Assembly: GCF_013870515.1 (NCBI RefSeq)
Contig: NZ_JACBXA010000025.1
Location: 1 to 43,334, forward strand
DNA from: Streptomyces albidus (ex Kaewkla and Franco 2022)
Lineage (GTDB): Bacteria > Actinomycetota > Actinomycetes > Streptomycetales > Streptomycetaceae
DNA length: 43,334 bases
Direction: 5' to 3'
Under the pieces are notes generated by a model. The model saw nothing but the letters and a program-made list of their open reading frames with translations. It was not told where the DNA came from and made no database searches. The translations under genes and the position numbers were made by a program. Below are positions 1-7,843 of this stretch, piece by piece (the stretch's first letter is position 1; the number at the start of each line of letters is the position of its first letter).

Positions 1-1
1 G

Positions 2-682
2 GGCCCCTCACGTGCGGAGTGGGCCCAGCGTTTCGGTACGGACGAGGCCACCGCACAGGCCATCGTGTGCGCCGCTGTCCGCGAGACGTTCGAGGAGGCT
101 GGCGTCCTGCTGGCCGGCCCGGACCCGTCCAGCGTCGTGGACGACACCACGGGCGAGGACTGGGAGCGCGACCGGGCGGCGCTCGCCGCGCACGAACTGC
201 CCTTCGCCGACTTCCTGGAGCGCCGCGGCCTGGTGCTCCGCAGCGATCTGCTGGGCGGCTGGGCGCACTGGATCACGCCCGAGTTCGAAGAGCGCCGCTA
301 CGACACCTGGTTCTTCGTCGCGTCACTGCCCGAGGGCCAGCGCACGCGCAACGCCTCGACGGAGGCCGACCGTACGGTCTGGACGCGTCCCGCCGACGCC
401 GCCGCAGGCTACGACCGGGGCGAGCTGCTGATGATGCCGCCCACCATCGCCATGCTGCGCCAGCTGGAGCCTTACGCCACTGCCGCGGAGGTGCTGCGCG
501 CGAGCTCGCAGCGCGATCTGTCGCCGGTGCTGGCCGAGGCGTGGCTGGAGGGCGAGCAGGTGGTGCTCACCTGGCCGGGACACGACGAGTTCACCAAGCG
601 CGTGGACACCGTCGTCGGCGACCCAGCCGGAGCCGAGACGGGGACCGACGGCAACGCTGGGAACGGGAGCGCGAGCACATGA
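2..682 (+). CDS. NUDIX hydrolase, 5'-truncated by the window edge
   Basis: The reading frame is open from base 2, so the N-terminus lies outside the window. The visible part contains the second half of a NUDIX box, AAVRETFEEAGV, matching the REUxEExGU core that holds the metal-binding glutamates. The first glycine and glutamate of the box are not visible, which fits the long insertion seen in actinobacterial NUDIX proteins of this locus. These enzymes hydrolyse nucleoside diphosphates linked to another moiety; the substrate here cannot be told. The stop overlaps the start of the MBL gene as ATGA (679-682), so the two genes are probably translationally coupled. The family is clear and the substrate unknown. 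Confidence 0.88.
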   Translation, partial: GPSRAEWAQRFGTDEATAQAIVCAAVRETFEEAGVLLAGPDPSSVVDDTTGEDWERDRAALAAHELPFADFLERRGLVLRSDLLGGWAHWITPEFEERRYDTWFFVASLPEGQRTRNASTEADRTVWTRPADAAAGYDRGELLMMPPTIAMLRQLEPYATAAEVLRASSQRDLSPVLAEAWLEGEQVVLTWPGHDEFTKRVDTVVGDPAGAETGTDGNAGNGSAST

Positions 683-1509
683 CCGACGCCGCCTCCCTGC
701 CCGGTCAGCCGCGCGGCGGGGTGATCGGCGGCCAGGCCACCGCACGTGCCCACTGCGTCCTGGCTCCCAATCCCTCCCCCATGACCCTCGACGGCACCAA
801 CACCTGGATCCTCGCCGAGCCGGACTCCGAACTCGCCGTCGTCGTGGACCCCGGCCCTCTCGACGAGGACCATCTGCGGCATGTCATCGGCACCGCCGAG
901 CGCGCGGGCAAGCGCGTGGGCCTCACGCTCCTCACCCACGGCCATCCCGATCACGCGGAGGGTGCGGCGCGCTTCGCCGAGCTGTCGGGCACTCGCGTAC
1001 GGGCGCTCGATCCGGCCTTTCGCCTGGGCGAGGAGGGCCTGGCGGCGGGCGACGTCGTCAGCATGGGCGGTCTGGAGGTCCGTGTGGTTCCCACACCGGG
1101 CCACACCGCCGACTCGCTCTCCTTCCACCTGCCCGCCGACGGTGCGGTGCTGACGGGCGACACGGTGCTGGGGCGCGGCACCACGATGGTCGCGCACCCG
1201 GACGGACGGCTCGGCGACTACCTGGACTCGCTGCGCCTGCTGCGCTCGCTCACGGTCGACGACGGGGTGGGCACGGTGCTCCCGGGGCACGGGCCGGTGC
1301 TGGAGGACGCGCAGGGGGCGCTCGATTTCTACCTGGTGCACCGCGCGAAGCGTCTCGCCCAGGTCGAGACGGCCGTGGAGAACGGCTTCCGTACCCCTTC
1401 GGGGGTGGTCGAGCACGTCTACGCGGACGTCGACCGCTCCCTGTGGCCGGCAGCCGAGCTGTCCGTACGGGCACAGCTGGAGTATCTGCGGGAGCGCGGA
1501 GCGGTCTAG
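679..1509 (+). CDS. MBL-fold metallo-hydrolase (LACTB2/glyoxalase II-like)
   Basis: A 276-residue metallo-beta-lactamase-fold protein. The metal motif THGHPDH (HxHxDH) is present, followed by the second-histidine region VVPTPGHTADS, the bridging aspartate in LTGDTVLG, and a C-terminal PGHGPV histidine, so both metal sites look intact. The C-terminal segment resembles the helical extension of LACTB2-like proteins, some of which are endoribonucleases; whether this one acts on RNA or a small thioester is not shown by sequence. The ATG start overlaps the upstream NUDIX stop by 4 bases. The same NUDIX-MBL-Crp order occurs near Rv3677c in mycobacteria. The gene faces crp across a shared hairpin. 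Confidence 0.9.
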   Translation: MTDAASLPGQPRGGVIGGQATARAHCVLAPNPSPMTLDGTNTWILAEPDSELAVVVDPGPLDEDHLRHVIGTAERAGKRVGLTLLTHGHPDHAEGAARFAELSGTRVRALDPAFRLGEEGLAAGDVVSMGGLEVRVVPTPGHTADSLSFHLPADGAVLTGDTVLGRGTTMVAHPDGRLGDYLDSLRLLRSLTVDDGVGTVLPGHGPVLEDAQGALDFYLVHRAKRLAQVETAVENGFRTPSGVVEHVYADVDRSLWPAAELSVRAQLEYLRERGAV

Positions 1510-1522
1510 GCCGCACACCGGG

Positions 1523-1566
1523 CACGTGTAAGGGGCGCCCTCTCTTGAGGACGCCCCTTACACGTG
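1523..1566. terminator. Bidirectional hairpin between convergent MBL gene and crp
   Basis: A perfect 15-bp inverted repeat (1523-1537 with 1552-1566) continues after one mismatch with a 4-bp inner stem and a TCTT loop. It lies between two genes that converge, 14 bases past one stop and 12 past the other. There is no long T-tract, as is usual for high-GC actinobacterial terminators. Confidence 0.85.
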
Positions 1567-1577
1567 TGTGCTGTACG

Positions 1578-2252
1578 TCAGCGGCTGCGCTTCGCCAGCC
1601 GCTCGATGTCGAGCAGGATCACCGCGCGGGCCTCCAGCCGCAGCCAGCCGCGGCCTGCGAAGTCGGCGAGGGCCTTGTTCACGGTCTCGCGGGAGGCGCC
1701 GACCAGCTGGGCCAGCTCTTCCTGCGTGAGGTCGTGAACGACGTGGATGCCCTCTTCCGACTGCACGCCGAAGCGGCGCGAGAGGTCGAGCAGCTGCTTC
1801 GCCACCCGGCCGGGGACGTCCGAGAAGACGAGGTCTGACATCGAGTCGTTGGTACGGCGCAGCCTGCGCGCGATGGCCCGCAGCAACGCGGAGGCCACCT
1901 CGGGGCGTGCGTTCAGCCAGGGCTGCAGGTCACCGTGTCCGAGACCGAGCAGCTTGACCTCGGTCAGGGCCGAGGCGGTGGCCGTACGCGGACCCGGGTC
2001 GAAGAGCGAGAGCTCGCCGATGAGCTCTCCGGGACCCAGCACGGCCAGCATGTTCTCCCGGCCGTCGGGGGAGGTGCGGTGGAGCTTCACCTTTCCCTCG
2101 GTCACCACATAGAGACGGTCGCCCGGGTCGCCCTCGTGGAAGAGGGCCTCACTGCGCGCGAGCGTGGTCTCAGACATGGAGGCGCGCAGCTCAGCGGCTT
2201 GCTCCTCATCGAGCGCCGCGAAGAGCGGGGCGCGCCGCAGAACGTCGTCCAC
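1578..2252 (-). CDS. crp: Crp/Fnr-family cyclic nucleotide-binding transcriptional regulator
   Basis: A 224-residue Crp. The N-terminal half is a cNMP-binding beta-barrel with the phosphate-binding cassette region GPGELIGELSLFD-PGPRTATA. A long dimer helix and a C-terminal winged helix-turn-helix follow, with the recognition segment LTQEELAQLVGASRETVN. The GTG start at 2250-2252 is chosen because AAGGAGAG precedes it by about 6 bases and the resulting length equals that of Streptomyces Crp; an ATG nine codons upstream lacks such a site. In Streptomyces, Crp affects spore germination and antibiotic production; in mycobacteria it is a global regulator. A Crp-like palindrome lies upstream at 2411-2426, suggesting autoregulation. 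Confidence 0.95.
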   Translation of the reverse strand: MDDVLRRAPLFAALDEEQAAELRASMSETTLARSEALFHEGDPGDRLYVVTEGKVKLHRTSPDGRENMLAVLGPGELIGELSLFDPGPRTATASALTEVKLLGLGHGDLQPWLNARPEVASALLRAIARRLRRTNDSMSDLVFSDVPGRVAKQLLDLSRRFGVQSEEGIHVVHDLTQEELAQLVGASRETVNKALADFAGRGWLRLEARAVILLDIERLAKRSR

Positions 2253-2597
2253 GAGTTCTCTCCTTGTCGACCTGCCCATTATGGGGGGCTCACCCAGGCC
2301 CGCCGGGACCGAGGAGCGGGGCCTCCCCAGCCCGCCGAGGCCGGGGAGTGGGTCTCCGCGACCACGTGGCCGAAGGGACCGTCGAACCCCATGATGCCGG
2401 ACGGTGAAACAGTGCGATCAGTCACAAGTTTGACGCACGCACCCCGCACTCCCGAAGGCAGGGGGCCGATTGGGCTGTGAATTGCCTTCGTGCGGGGCGG
2501 ATGTCATCGGCCCCCTCTACTCTGGCCGGGTGTCCATTTCCCCGGTGAGCGCACGCAGAGCGGGGCCGGACGGGTGACCGCGATGGGAGATTCCGCT
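2253..2597. promoter_or_regulatory. Divergent promoter region between crp and nth
   Basis: This 345-base gap holds the outward promoters of crp and nth. A -10-like TACTCT stands at 2518-2523, which would place the nth start point near 2530 and give a leader of about 65 bases; no good -35 is seen at the usual distance. The crp side holds the Crp-like palindrome described separately. No credible small gene was found. Confidence 0.45.
2411..2426. promoter_or_regulatory. Predicted Crp-binding site in the crp-nth intergenic region
   Basis: The 16-mer AGTGCGATCAGTCACA fits GTG-N8-CAC, the core of the Crp consensus TGTGA-N6-TCACA. The right half is perfect and the left half matches 3 of 5. It lies about 160 bases upstream of the crp start and 170 upstream of nth, so it could serve either gene. 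This is a prediction by motif only. Confidence 0.55.
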
Positions 2598-3614
2598 GTG
2601 GGCGAACATGAGCCCGCCACTGGGGCGAGCGAGACAAAGGAGACGAAAGGTGCTGCCGGTGGGAGCGGTGCGAGTGGGGCTGCGAAGTCTGTGAAGCAGG
2701 TGAAACCGGCGAAGAAGGCGGCGGCGAAGAAGACGCCCGTGAAGAAGGCCGCCCAGAAGGCCGCCACGGGGAAGGCCGCCACCGGTAAGAAGACTGCAGG
2801 CCGGGCCCCCGCCGCGAAGAAGGCGGCCTCCGGGAAGCCCGAGTCCCACCTGGCCAAGGTCCGCCGTGCCCGCCGCATCAACCGTGAGCTCAGCGAGGTG
2901 TACTACTACGCCCACCCCGAGCTCGACTTCGAGAACCCCTTCCAGCTCCTCGTCGCGACGGTGCTCTCCGCCCAGACGACGGACCTGCGCGTCAACCAGA
3001 CCACCCCTGCGGTCTTCGCGGCCTACCCCACACCTGAGGACATGGCGGCGGCCGACCCGGAGAAGCTGGAGGAGATGCTCCGTCCCACGGGCTTCTTCCG
3101 GGCCAAGACGAAGTCCGTGCTCGGCCTGTCCGCCGCGCTGCGCGACCGGTTCGACGGCGAGGTGCCCGGCAATATCAAGGACCTGGTGTCGCTGCCCGGC
3201 GTCGGCCGCAAGACCGCCTTCGTCGTCCTCGGCAACGCCTTCGGCGTCCCCGGGCTCACGGTCGACACGCACTTCGGCCGTCTCGTGCGCCGCTGGAAGC
3301 TCACCGAGCAGACCGACGCGGACAAGGTCGAGGCGGAGATCGCCGAGATCATCCCCAAGAGCGAGTGGACGATGTTCTCGCACCGGACGATCTTCCACGG
3401 GCGCCGCATCTGCCACTCCCGCAAGCCCGCCTGCGGCGCCTGCCCCATCGCGGAGCTGTGCCCCTCGTACGGTGAGGGCGAGCTCGACCCGGAGAAGGCG
3501 AAGAAGCTGCTGAAGTACGAGATGGGCGGCATGCCCGGCCAGCGGCTCAAGCCGCCGTCGGACTATCCCGGCCGGCCCGCGCCCCCGCTGGGCGGCAACG
3601 GGGCGGCCCAGTGA
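2598..3614 (+). CDS. nth: Endonuclease III with Lys/Ala-rich N-terminal extension
   Basis: A bifunctional DNA glycosylase/AP lyase for oxidised pyrimidines. The helix-hairpin-helix LPGVGRKTAFVV carries the catalytic lysine (about K205), and VDTHFGRL carries the catalytic aspartate (about D223), with the same 18-residue spacing as in E. coli Nth. Four cysteines spaced C-x6-C-x2-C-x5-C near the C-terminus bind a [4Fe-4S] cluster. Residues ~30-80 form a low-complexity lysine/alanine tail rich in AKKA units, absent from E. coli Nth and resembling histone H1 or Lsr2/HupS-type DNA-binding tails. GTG 2598 is preferred because GGGAGA lies 7 bases upstream; ATG 2583 or GTG 2574 would add a few residues. 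The stop overlaps the next gene's GTG. Confidence 0.93.
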   Translation: MGEHEPATGASETKETKGAAGGSGASGAAKSVKQVKPAKKAAAKKTPVKKAAQKAATGKAATGKKTAGRAPAAKKAASGKPESHLAKVRRARRINRELSEVYYYAHPELDFENPFQLLVATVLSAQTTDLRVNQTTPAVFAAYPTPEDMAAADPEKLEEMLRPTGFFRAKTKSVLGLSAALRDRFDGEVPGNIKDLVSLPGVGRKTAFVVLGNAFGVPGLTVDTHFGRLVRRWKLTEQTDADKVEAEIAEIIPKSEWTMFSHRTIFHGRRICHSRKPACGACPIAELCPSYGEGELDPEKAKKLLKYEMGGMPGQRLKPPSDYPGRPAPPLGGNGAAQ

Positions 3615-4336
3615 GCAACTCCCGTACAGGCGCGGCCGGTGACGGATCGGTCGACGGCCTGTCCACCCGCCCCGTCGAATTCGACGACCGCGGGCTGCCG
3701 GGCTGGCTCGCGCCGGTCGTGCACGCCGCCGGCACGGTCGAGCCGAGGCAGCTGAGCAGATTCCTGCCGCCGGCCGACGGCGGGGGGCGGCCCTCTGCCG
3801 TCCTCGTGCTGTTCGGTGAGGGCGCAGACGGGCCCGAACTGCTGCTCATAGAGCGGGCGTCCAGCCTCCGTTCGCACGCGGGTCAGCCTTCCTTCCCCGG
3901 CGGTGCCCTCGACCCGGAGGACGGCGACCCCGAGGGCGACGGGCCGCTGCGCGCCGCGCTGCGCGAGGCGGAGGAGGAGACCGGGCTCGACCCGTCCGGG
4001 GTCCAGGTCTTCGCGACGCTGCCCGCGCTCTACATCCCGGTGAGCGGCTTCGTCGTCACGCCCGTCCTGGGGTGGTGGCGGCGCCCCACGCCCGTGTCGC
4101 CCGTGGACCCCGCGGAGACGGCACGGGTGTTCACGGTCCCGGTCTCCGAGCTTGCCGACCCGGAGAACCGGTCGATGGCTGTGCATCCGTCAGGTCACAC
4201 GGGAGCGGCCTTCGATGTGGGTTCCGCCCTGGTGTGGGGCTTCACGGCCGGAGTGATCGACCGGATCCTGCACTTCGCGGGCTGGGAGCAGCCCTGGGAC
4301 CGCGAACGGCGGGTTCCGCTCGACCGGCACGCATGA
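3611..4336 (+). CDS. NUDIX hydrolase, NudL-like coenzyme A pyrophosphatase
   Basis: A 241-residue NUDIX protein. Upstream of the NUDIX box is the segment LRSHAGQPSFPGGALD, matching the extra motif of the CoA pyrophosphatase (UPF0035) subfamily. The box follows in AALREAEEETGL, with the catalytic REXXEE glutamates intact. Such enzymes cut CoA and its derivatives into 3',5'-ADP and phosphopantetheine. Start and nth stop overlap as GTGA (3611-3614), so the gene is translationally coupled to nth. The same pair occurs in mycobacteria (Rv3674c-Rv3672c region). The subfamily call rests on the motif; activity is inferred. Confidence 0.88.
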   Translation: MSNSRTGAAGDGSVDGLSTRPVEFDDRGLPGWLAPVVHAAGTVEPRQLSRFLPPADGGGRPSAVLVLFGEGADGPELLLIERASSLRSHAGQPSFPGGALDPEDGDPEGDGPLRAALREAEEETGLDPSGVQVFATLPALYIPVSGFVVTPVLGWWRRPTPVSPVDPAETARVFTVPVSELADPENRSMAVHPSGHTGAAFDVGSALVWGFTAGVIDRILHFAGWEQPWDRERRVPLDRHA

Positions 4337-4415
4337 CACCCGGCACGGCACGGCACTCTCCCCATGGCCCGGAGAGACGATGACTGGCTGAACGGACGTG
4401 GTGATCCGGTCCCGC

Positions 4416-4451
4416 GCATGCCACTGCCTGCTCCTGAGAGCAGTGGCATGC
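4416..4451. terminator. Hairpin downstream of the nth-nudL pair
   Basis: A perfect 12-bp inverted repeat (4416-4427 with 4440-4451) with a 12-base loop lies 80 bases past the NUDIX stop and 60 before marP. No T-run follows. It probably terminates the nth operon, though a role in the marP leader is possible. Confidence 0.6.
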
Positions 4452-4509
4452 CTCTCATGCATCACCCGCCCCGAACGTCCCTCGAGACACTCATGAGACG
4501 GTGGCTCCC

Positions 4510-5709
4510 GTGAACCTGCTGGACTTCGTGCTCCTGCTCGCCGCCGTGTGGTTCGCCGTCATCGGCTACAGGCAGGGCTTCGTCGTCGGGATCCTGTCGG
4601 TGACCGGCTTTCTCGGCGGCGGCCTCGTCGCCGTTCTCGTGCTGCCCCCGTTGTGGAACCAACTGACGGACGGAGCTGCACCGGGGCCCTTCGGCGTGGT
4701 GGCGGCGGTGATCATCGTCATCGTCTGCGCGTCCGTCGGCCAGGCGTTCACCACTCATCTCGGCAACAAGCTCCGGCAGCACATCACTTGGTCGCCCGCA
4801 CGGGCCGTGGACGCCACCGGCGGTGCGCTGGTGAACGTCGTGGCGATGCTGCTCGTCGCGTGGCTGATCGGCTCCGCCCTCGCCGGCGCCGCCCTGCCGA
4901 CGCTGAGCAAGGAGGTACGCAACTCCAGCGTCCTGCTGGGAGTTTCGCGTGTCCTGCCGCCACAGGCCGACAACTGGTTCAACGGTTTCTCCTCGACGCT
5001 CGCGCAGAACGGACTTCCGCAGGTCTTCTCGCCGTTCTCCAACGAGCCGATCACCGCGGTGCCCGCGCCCGACCCGAAGCTGGCGCGTAGCCCCGCGGCG
5101 GCCAAGGCGCAGCGCAGCATCGTCAAGGTCCTGGGCAACGCCAACGAGTGCGGCAAGGTGCTGGAGGGCACCGGCTTCGTCTACGGCCGCCAGCGGGTGA
5201 TGACCAACGCCCACGTGGTCGGTGGCGTGGACGAACCCACGGTGCAGGTCGGCGGCGTGGGCAGGGTCTTCAACGCGAAGGTCGTCGTCTACGACTGGAA
5301 GCGCGACATCGCCGTCCTGGAGGTGCCCGGTCTCGACGCCCCCGCCCTGGAGTTCGCGAAGAAGGACGCCGGCCGCGGGGACGGTGCGATCGTCGCCGGC
5401 TTCCCGGAGAACGGCGCGTTCGACGTCCGCTCCGCGCGTGTACGGGACCGCGTCGACGCGGACGGCCCCGACATCTACCGCCGCGACGAGACCCGCCGCG
5501 ACATCTACTCTCTCTACACGACGATCCGTCAGGGCAACTCGGGCGGGCCGCTGCTCACCCCCGACGGCCGTGTCTACGGCGTCATCTTCGCCAAGTCGGT
5601 GGACAGCCCCAGGACCGGCTACGCGCTCACCGCGGACGAAGTGCAGGGCGACGCCCGTAAGGGACGCGGCGCCGCACGGCAGGTCGACACGCAGGGTTGC
5701 GCGATGTGA
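4510..5709 (+). CDS. marP: MarP-like membrane-anchored serine protease (CvpA + trypsin-like domain)
   Basis: About 399 residues. The first ~150 hold four hydrophobic segments of CvpA type, and the rest is a chymotrypsin-fold protease facing outside the membrane. With GTG 4510 as start the triad is H235 (MTNAHVVGG), D266 (WKRDIAVLEV) and S344 (QGNSGGPLL). Two cysteines, C214 and C397 (third residue from the end), correspond to the disulfide that activates mycobacterial MarP (Rv3671c). In mycobacteria MarP is needed for acid resistance and processes a peptidoglycan hydrolase; that role is only inferred here. GTG 4501 in frame is an alternative start. The order nth-nudL-marP-ephE is conserved across Actinobacteria. 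Confidence 0.92.
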   Translation: MNLLDFVLLLAAVWFAVIGYRQGFVVGILSVTGFLGGGLVAVLVLPPLWNQLTDGAAPGPFGVVAAVIIVIVCASVGQAFTTHLGNKLRQHITWSPARAVDATGGALVNVVAMLLVAWLIGSALAGAALPTLSKEVRNSSVLLGVSRVLPPQADNWFNGFSSTLAQNGLPQVFSPFSNEPITAVPAPDPKLARSPAAAKAQRSIVKVLGNANECGKVLEGTGFVYGRQRVMTNAHVVGGVDEPTVQVGGVGRVFNAKVVVYDWKRDIAVLEVPGLDAPALEFAKKDAGRGDGAIVAGFPENGAFDVRSARVRDRVDADGPDIYRRDETRRDIYSLYTTIRQGNSGGPLLTPDGRVYGVIFAKSVDSPRTGYALTADEVQGDARKGRGAARQVDTQGCAM

Positions 5710-5788
5710 GGACGCGAGCTGCGGCCCGGCACGGCGGCAGAGCGCGGACAGGCCGCCACCGGCGGCCCGTTGTCTCTCTTGCTGCGCT

Positions 5789-5804
5789 CCCGGCGTACGC
5801 CGGG
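5789..5804. terminator. 16-bp perfect palindrome after marP
   Basis: CCCGGCGTACGCCGGG is self-complementary and sits between the marP stop and the end of the leftward small ORF, so it may stop transcription from both sides. Without a loop the hairpin would have to open its centre; terminator function is an inference. Confidence 0.4.
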
Positions 5805-5993
5805 TCAGTCGCGTGAGTGGCGCAGGCGCGCACCGACCCACCGCGCGCGACGGCGTAGCAAGTGAGGAATTCCCGGTTCGGCGTCCTCGCCGAATCGGTC
5901 GGCGCGGAAGCGCCCCATGCGTTGCACAGGGACCAGCCCCCTCAGTGCGCTGCGGTTACGTGCCACGTCACGGTAGTCGTGCGTCCAGCCCAT
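5805..5993 (-). CDS. Small basic hypothetical protein (62 aa)
   Basis: From ATG 5991-5993 this frame encodes 62 residues beginning MGWTHDYRDVARNR and ending in an arginine-rich segment with two tryptophans; a GTG three codons upstream is an alternative. There is no signal peptide or membrane segment. Codon third positions favour G/C only moderately. Upstream, on the same strand, an AT-richer stretch (about 6015-6055) could hold its promoter. The family is not recognised. I list it because it fills the marP-ephE gap on the strand of the following genes and its composition looks protein-like, but it could be a chance ORF. Confidence 0.4.
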   Translation of the reverse strand: MGWTHDYRDVARNRSALRGLVPVQRMGRFRADRFGEDAEPGIPHLLRRRARWVGARLRHSRD

Positions 5994-6098
5994 ACAGCGC
6001 ACTCTGCCCCTGGTGCATGGTCAGTAATCGTCTGACGACCCATCAAACAATTATGCGCCCGGCACGTGTTGGGGGAGTGGGGAAAGAGTGCCGACGGG

Positions 6099-7037
6099 TC
6101 AGCGGTCCGGCTCGGGATCCTTGAGCCAGCCGATGAGTTCGGAGGAGAAGGCGGCGGGGTCCTCCTCGTGCGGCCAGTGCCCGAGCCCGTCGAACAGCCG
6201 CCAGCGGTACGGAGCTTCCACGTACTGCCCGGAGCCCGCCGAACTCCTCGTCCGCAGCACCGGATCGAGCGAGCCGTGCAGTTGCAGCGTCGGCGTGCGC
6301 ACCGGCCGCTTCATCCGGCGGTTGAACTGGAAGCCGTCGGGCCGGGCCATCGAGCGGACGAGCCAGCGGTAGGGCTCAACCGAGCAGTGGGCCGTGGAGG
6401 GAACGCACATGGCCTGCTGGTAGTTGGCGACGGCCTCATCGACGTCCGGCTGCTCGGAAAGGCGCGGGCCGGCCCAGTCCCGTACGAGCTTGCCGACCAA
6501 TTCGCCGCCGTTCGCCGTCAGTTGGCGCTCAGGAACCCACGGCCGCTGGAAGCCCCAGATGTACGAACCGGCTGCCGTCTGCCGTACGTCCCCCAGCATC
6601 GCCGCCCGCCAGCGGCGCGGATGCGGCATCGAGGAGACGGCCAGACGCCGGATCAGCTTCGGGCGCATCACCGCGGCCGTCCAGGCCAGATAGCCGCCCA
6701 GATCGTGTCCGACCAGGGCCGCGTCCGGCTCTCCGAGCGAGCGGATGACGCCGGTGACGTCCAGCGCGAGGTTGGCCGGGTCGTAGCCGCGAGGCGTACG
6801 GTCGCTGCCGCCCACCCCGCGCAGGTCCATCGCCACCGCGCGGAAGCCCGCGTCGGCCAGTGCCGTCAACTGGTGCCGCCACGTCCACCAGTACTGCGGG
6901 AATCCGTGCAGCAGGAGGACGAGGGGCCCGTCACCGGCCTCCGCGATGTGAAAACGCGCCCCGTTCGCGGCGACATCCCGGTGTGTCCAGGGGCCTTCTG
7001 GCCGGATCACGTTGGCTGGGCCTGCGGGGCGGGTCAT
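6099..7037 (-). CDS. Alpha/beta hydrolase, epoxide hydrolase (EphE)-like
   Basis: A 312-residue alpha/beta hydrolase. The oxyanion-hole motif HGFPQYWWTWRHQL matches the HGxPxxWxxW signature of epoxide hydrolases. The nucleophile elbow is GHDLGGYLAW, with aspartate as nucleophile, and DLRGVGGSDR follows the usual strand order. The catalytic histidine is probably in GLGHWPHEEDP near the C-terminus. Such enzymes open epoxides through an alkyl-enzyme ester; haloalkane dehalogenases share the fold, and substrate cannot be read from sequence. The ATG at 7035-7037 gives a natural N-terminus. Its place beside marP mirrors Rv3671c-ephE (Rv3670) in M. tuberculosis. Confidence 0.88.
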   Translation of the reverse strand: MTRPAGPANVIRPEGPWTHRDVAANGARFHIAEAGDGPLVLLLHGFPQYWWTWRHQLTALADAGFRAVAMDLRGVGGSDRTPRGYDPANLALDVTGVIRSLGEPDAALVGHDLGGYLAWTAAVMRPKLIRRLAVSSMPHPRRWRAAMLGDVRQTAAGSYIWGFQRPWVPERQLTANGGELVGKLVRDWAGPRLSEQPDVDEAVANYQQAMCVPSTAHCSVEPYRWLVRSMARPDGFQFNRRMKRPVRTPTLQLHGSLDPVLRTRSSAGSGQYVEAPYRWRLFDGLGHWPHEEDPAAFSSELIGWLKDPEPDR

Positions 7038-7130
7038 ACCGATGAGCCTGTCACACTTCGGACGGGCCGCACGCCGCGCTCGGTCTGGACCCACCCGCCC
7101 CAGCCAGGACCCTTTGCGCTGCGGCAGCCC

Positions 7131-7628
7131 TCAGCGCACTCGCGCGCCCTGCGGAGAGCCCTCTTCGAGGCTCTTGTGTCCGGCCTGGTCCCCCAGCTGT
7201 GCCTGCGACTTGGCGGACACTGCGGCCGGACGCGGATGCGGCTTGGCGCGTGAGAGCACCGCCGCGGTCTCCTTGGCGGAGGCCATCGACTTCTCCGGCG
7301 GCTTGATCCGCTTGAACTTCACCATCGCCAGCAGCAGCAGGATCAGCGCCAGCACGATGAACGCGCCGCCCACGATCAAGAACGACCAGGCAAGTCCCAG
7401 GCCGAGGTTGTGGATGCCGTAGGCCGCGGCGAAGCTCAACGTGGGCAGCGAGAAGAGCAGCAGCACGCCGGCGGCCGTCGCGGCACCGCCGCCCACGATC
7501 CCCCGCTTCACGTCCTGCCGGATCTCGGCCTTGGCCAGCGCGATCTCGTCGTGCACCAGTCCGGACAGCTCAGCGGTGGCCGAGGCGACCAACTGGCCCA
7601 GGCTGCGGCCGTCGTCGGCAGAACTCAT
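7131..7628 (-). CDS. Actinobacterial holin-X-like (phage holin superfamily III) membrane protein
   Basis: A 165-residue protein. An N-terminal amphipathic region, LVASATAELSGLVHDEIALAKAE when read across its helix, precedes two hydrophobic helices (about residues 48-72 and 80-106) and a basic, disordered tail rich in Lys, Pro and Ala. This layout is typical of the putative holin-X family found beside acs in Streptomyces and mycobacteria. Despite the family name there is no phage context, and its role is unknown. The ATG at 7626-7628 is preceded by GGGAGA at good spacing. It probably lies in one leftward unit with the EphE-like gene (93-base gap). Confidence 0.8.
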   Translation of the reverse strand: MSSADDGRSLGQLVASATAELSGLVHDEIALAKAEIRQDVKRGIVGGGAATAAGVLLLFSLPTLSFAAAYGIHNLGLGLAWSFLIVGGAFIVLALILLLLAMVKFKRIKPPEKSMASAKETAAVLSRAKPHPRPAAVSAKSQAQLGDQAGHKSLEEGSPQGARVR

Positions 7629-7789
7629 CAGGTGTCTCCCTCTCTCCATCGAATCGGGCCTACTCGTCGGTCAGATCATGCCGGACCATCGTGCGGCACG
7701 TGTGCCCAGGAGGGCACAACGACAAGCGCGCCCGGTTGCGGCGGTGTTGACGAAGCGTACGGCCGGCAGCGCACAGCGGCCGGAACGCG

Positions 7790-7824
7790 GAGAGGGACAC
7801 CCGGCCGCGCCGGGTGCCCCTCCC
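7790..7824 (-). terminator. Hairpin downstream of acs
   Basis: Arms 7790-7805 and 7809-7824 pair at 14 of 16 positions around a 3-base loop, 20 bases past the acs stop. It is a stable G/C stem without a U-tract and is the likely acs terminator. Confidence 0.7.
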
Positions 7825-7843
7825 TGAAAAACGGCCGTCCCGG

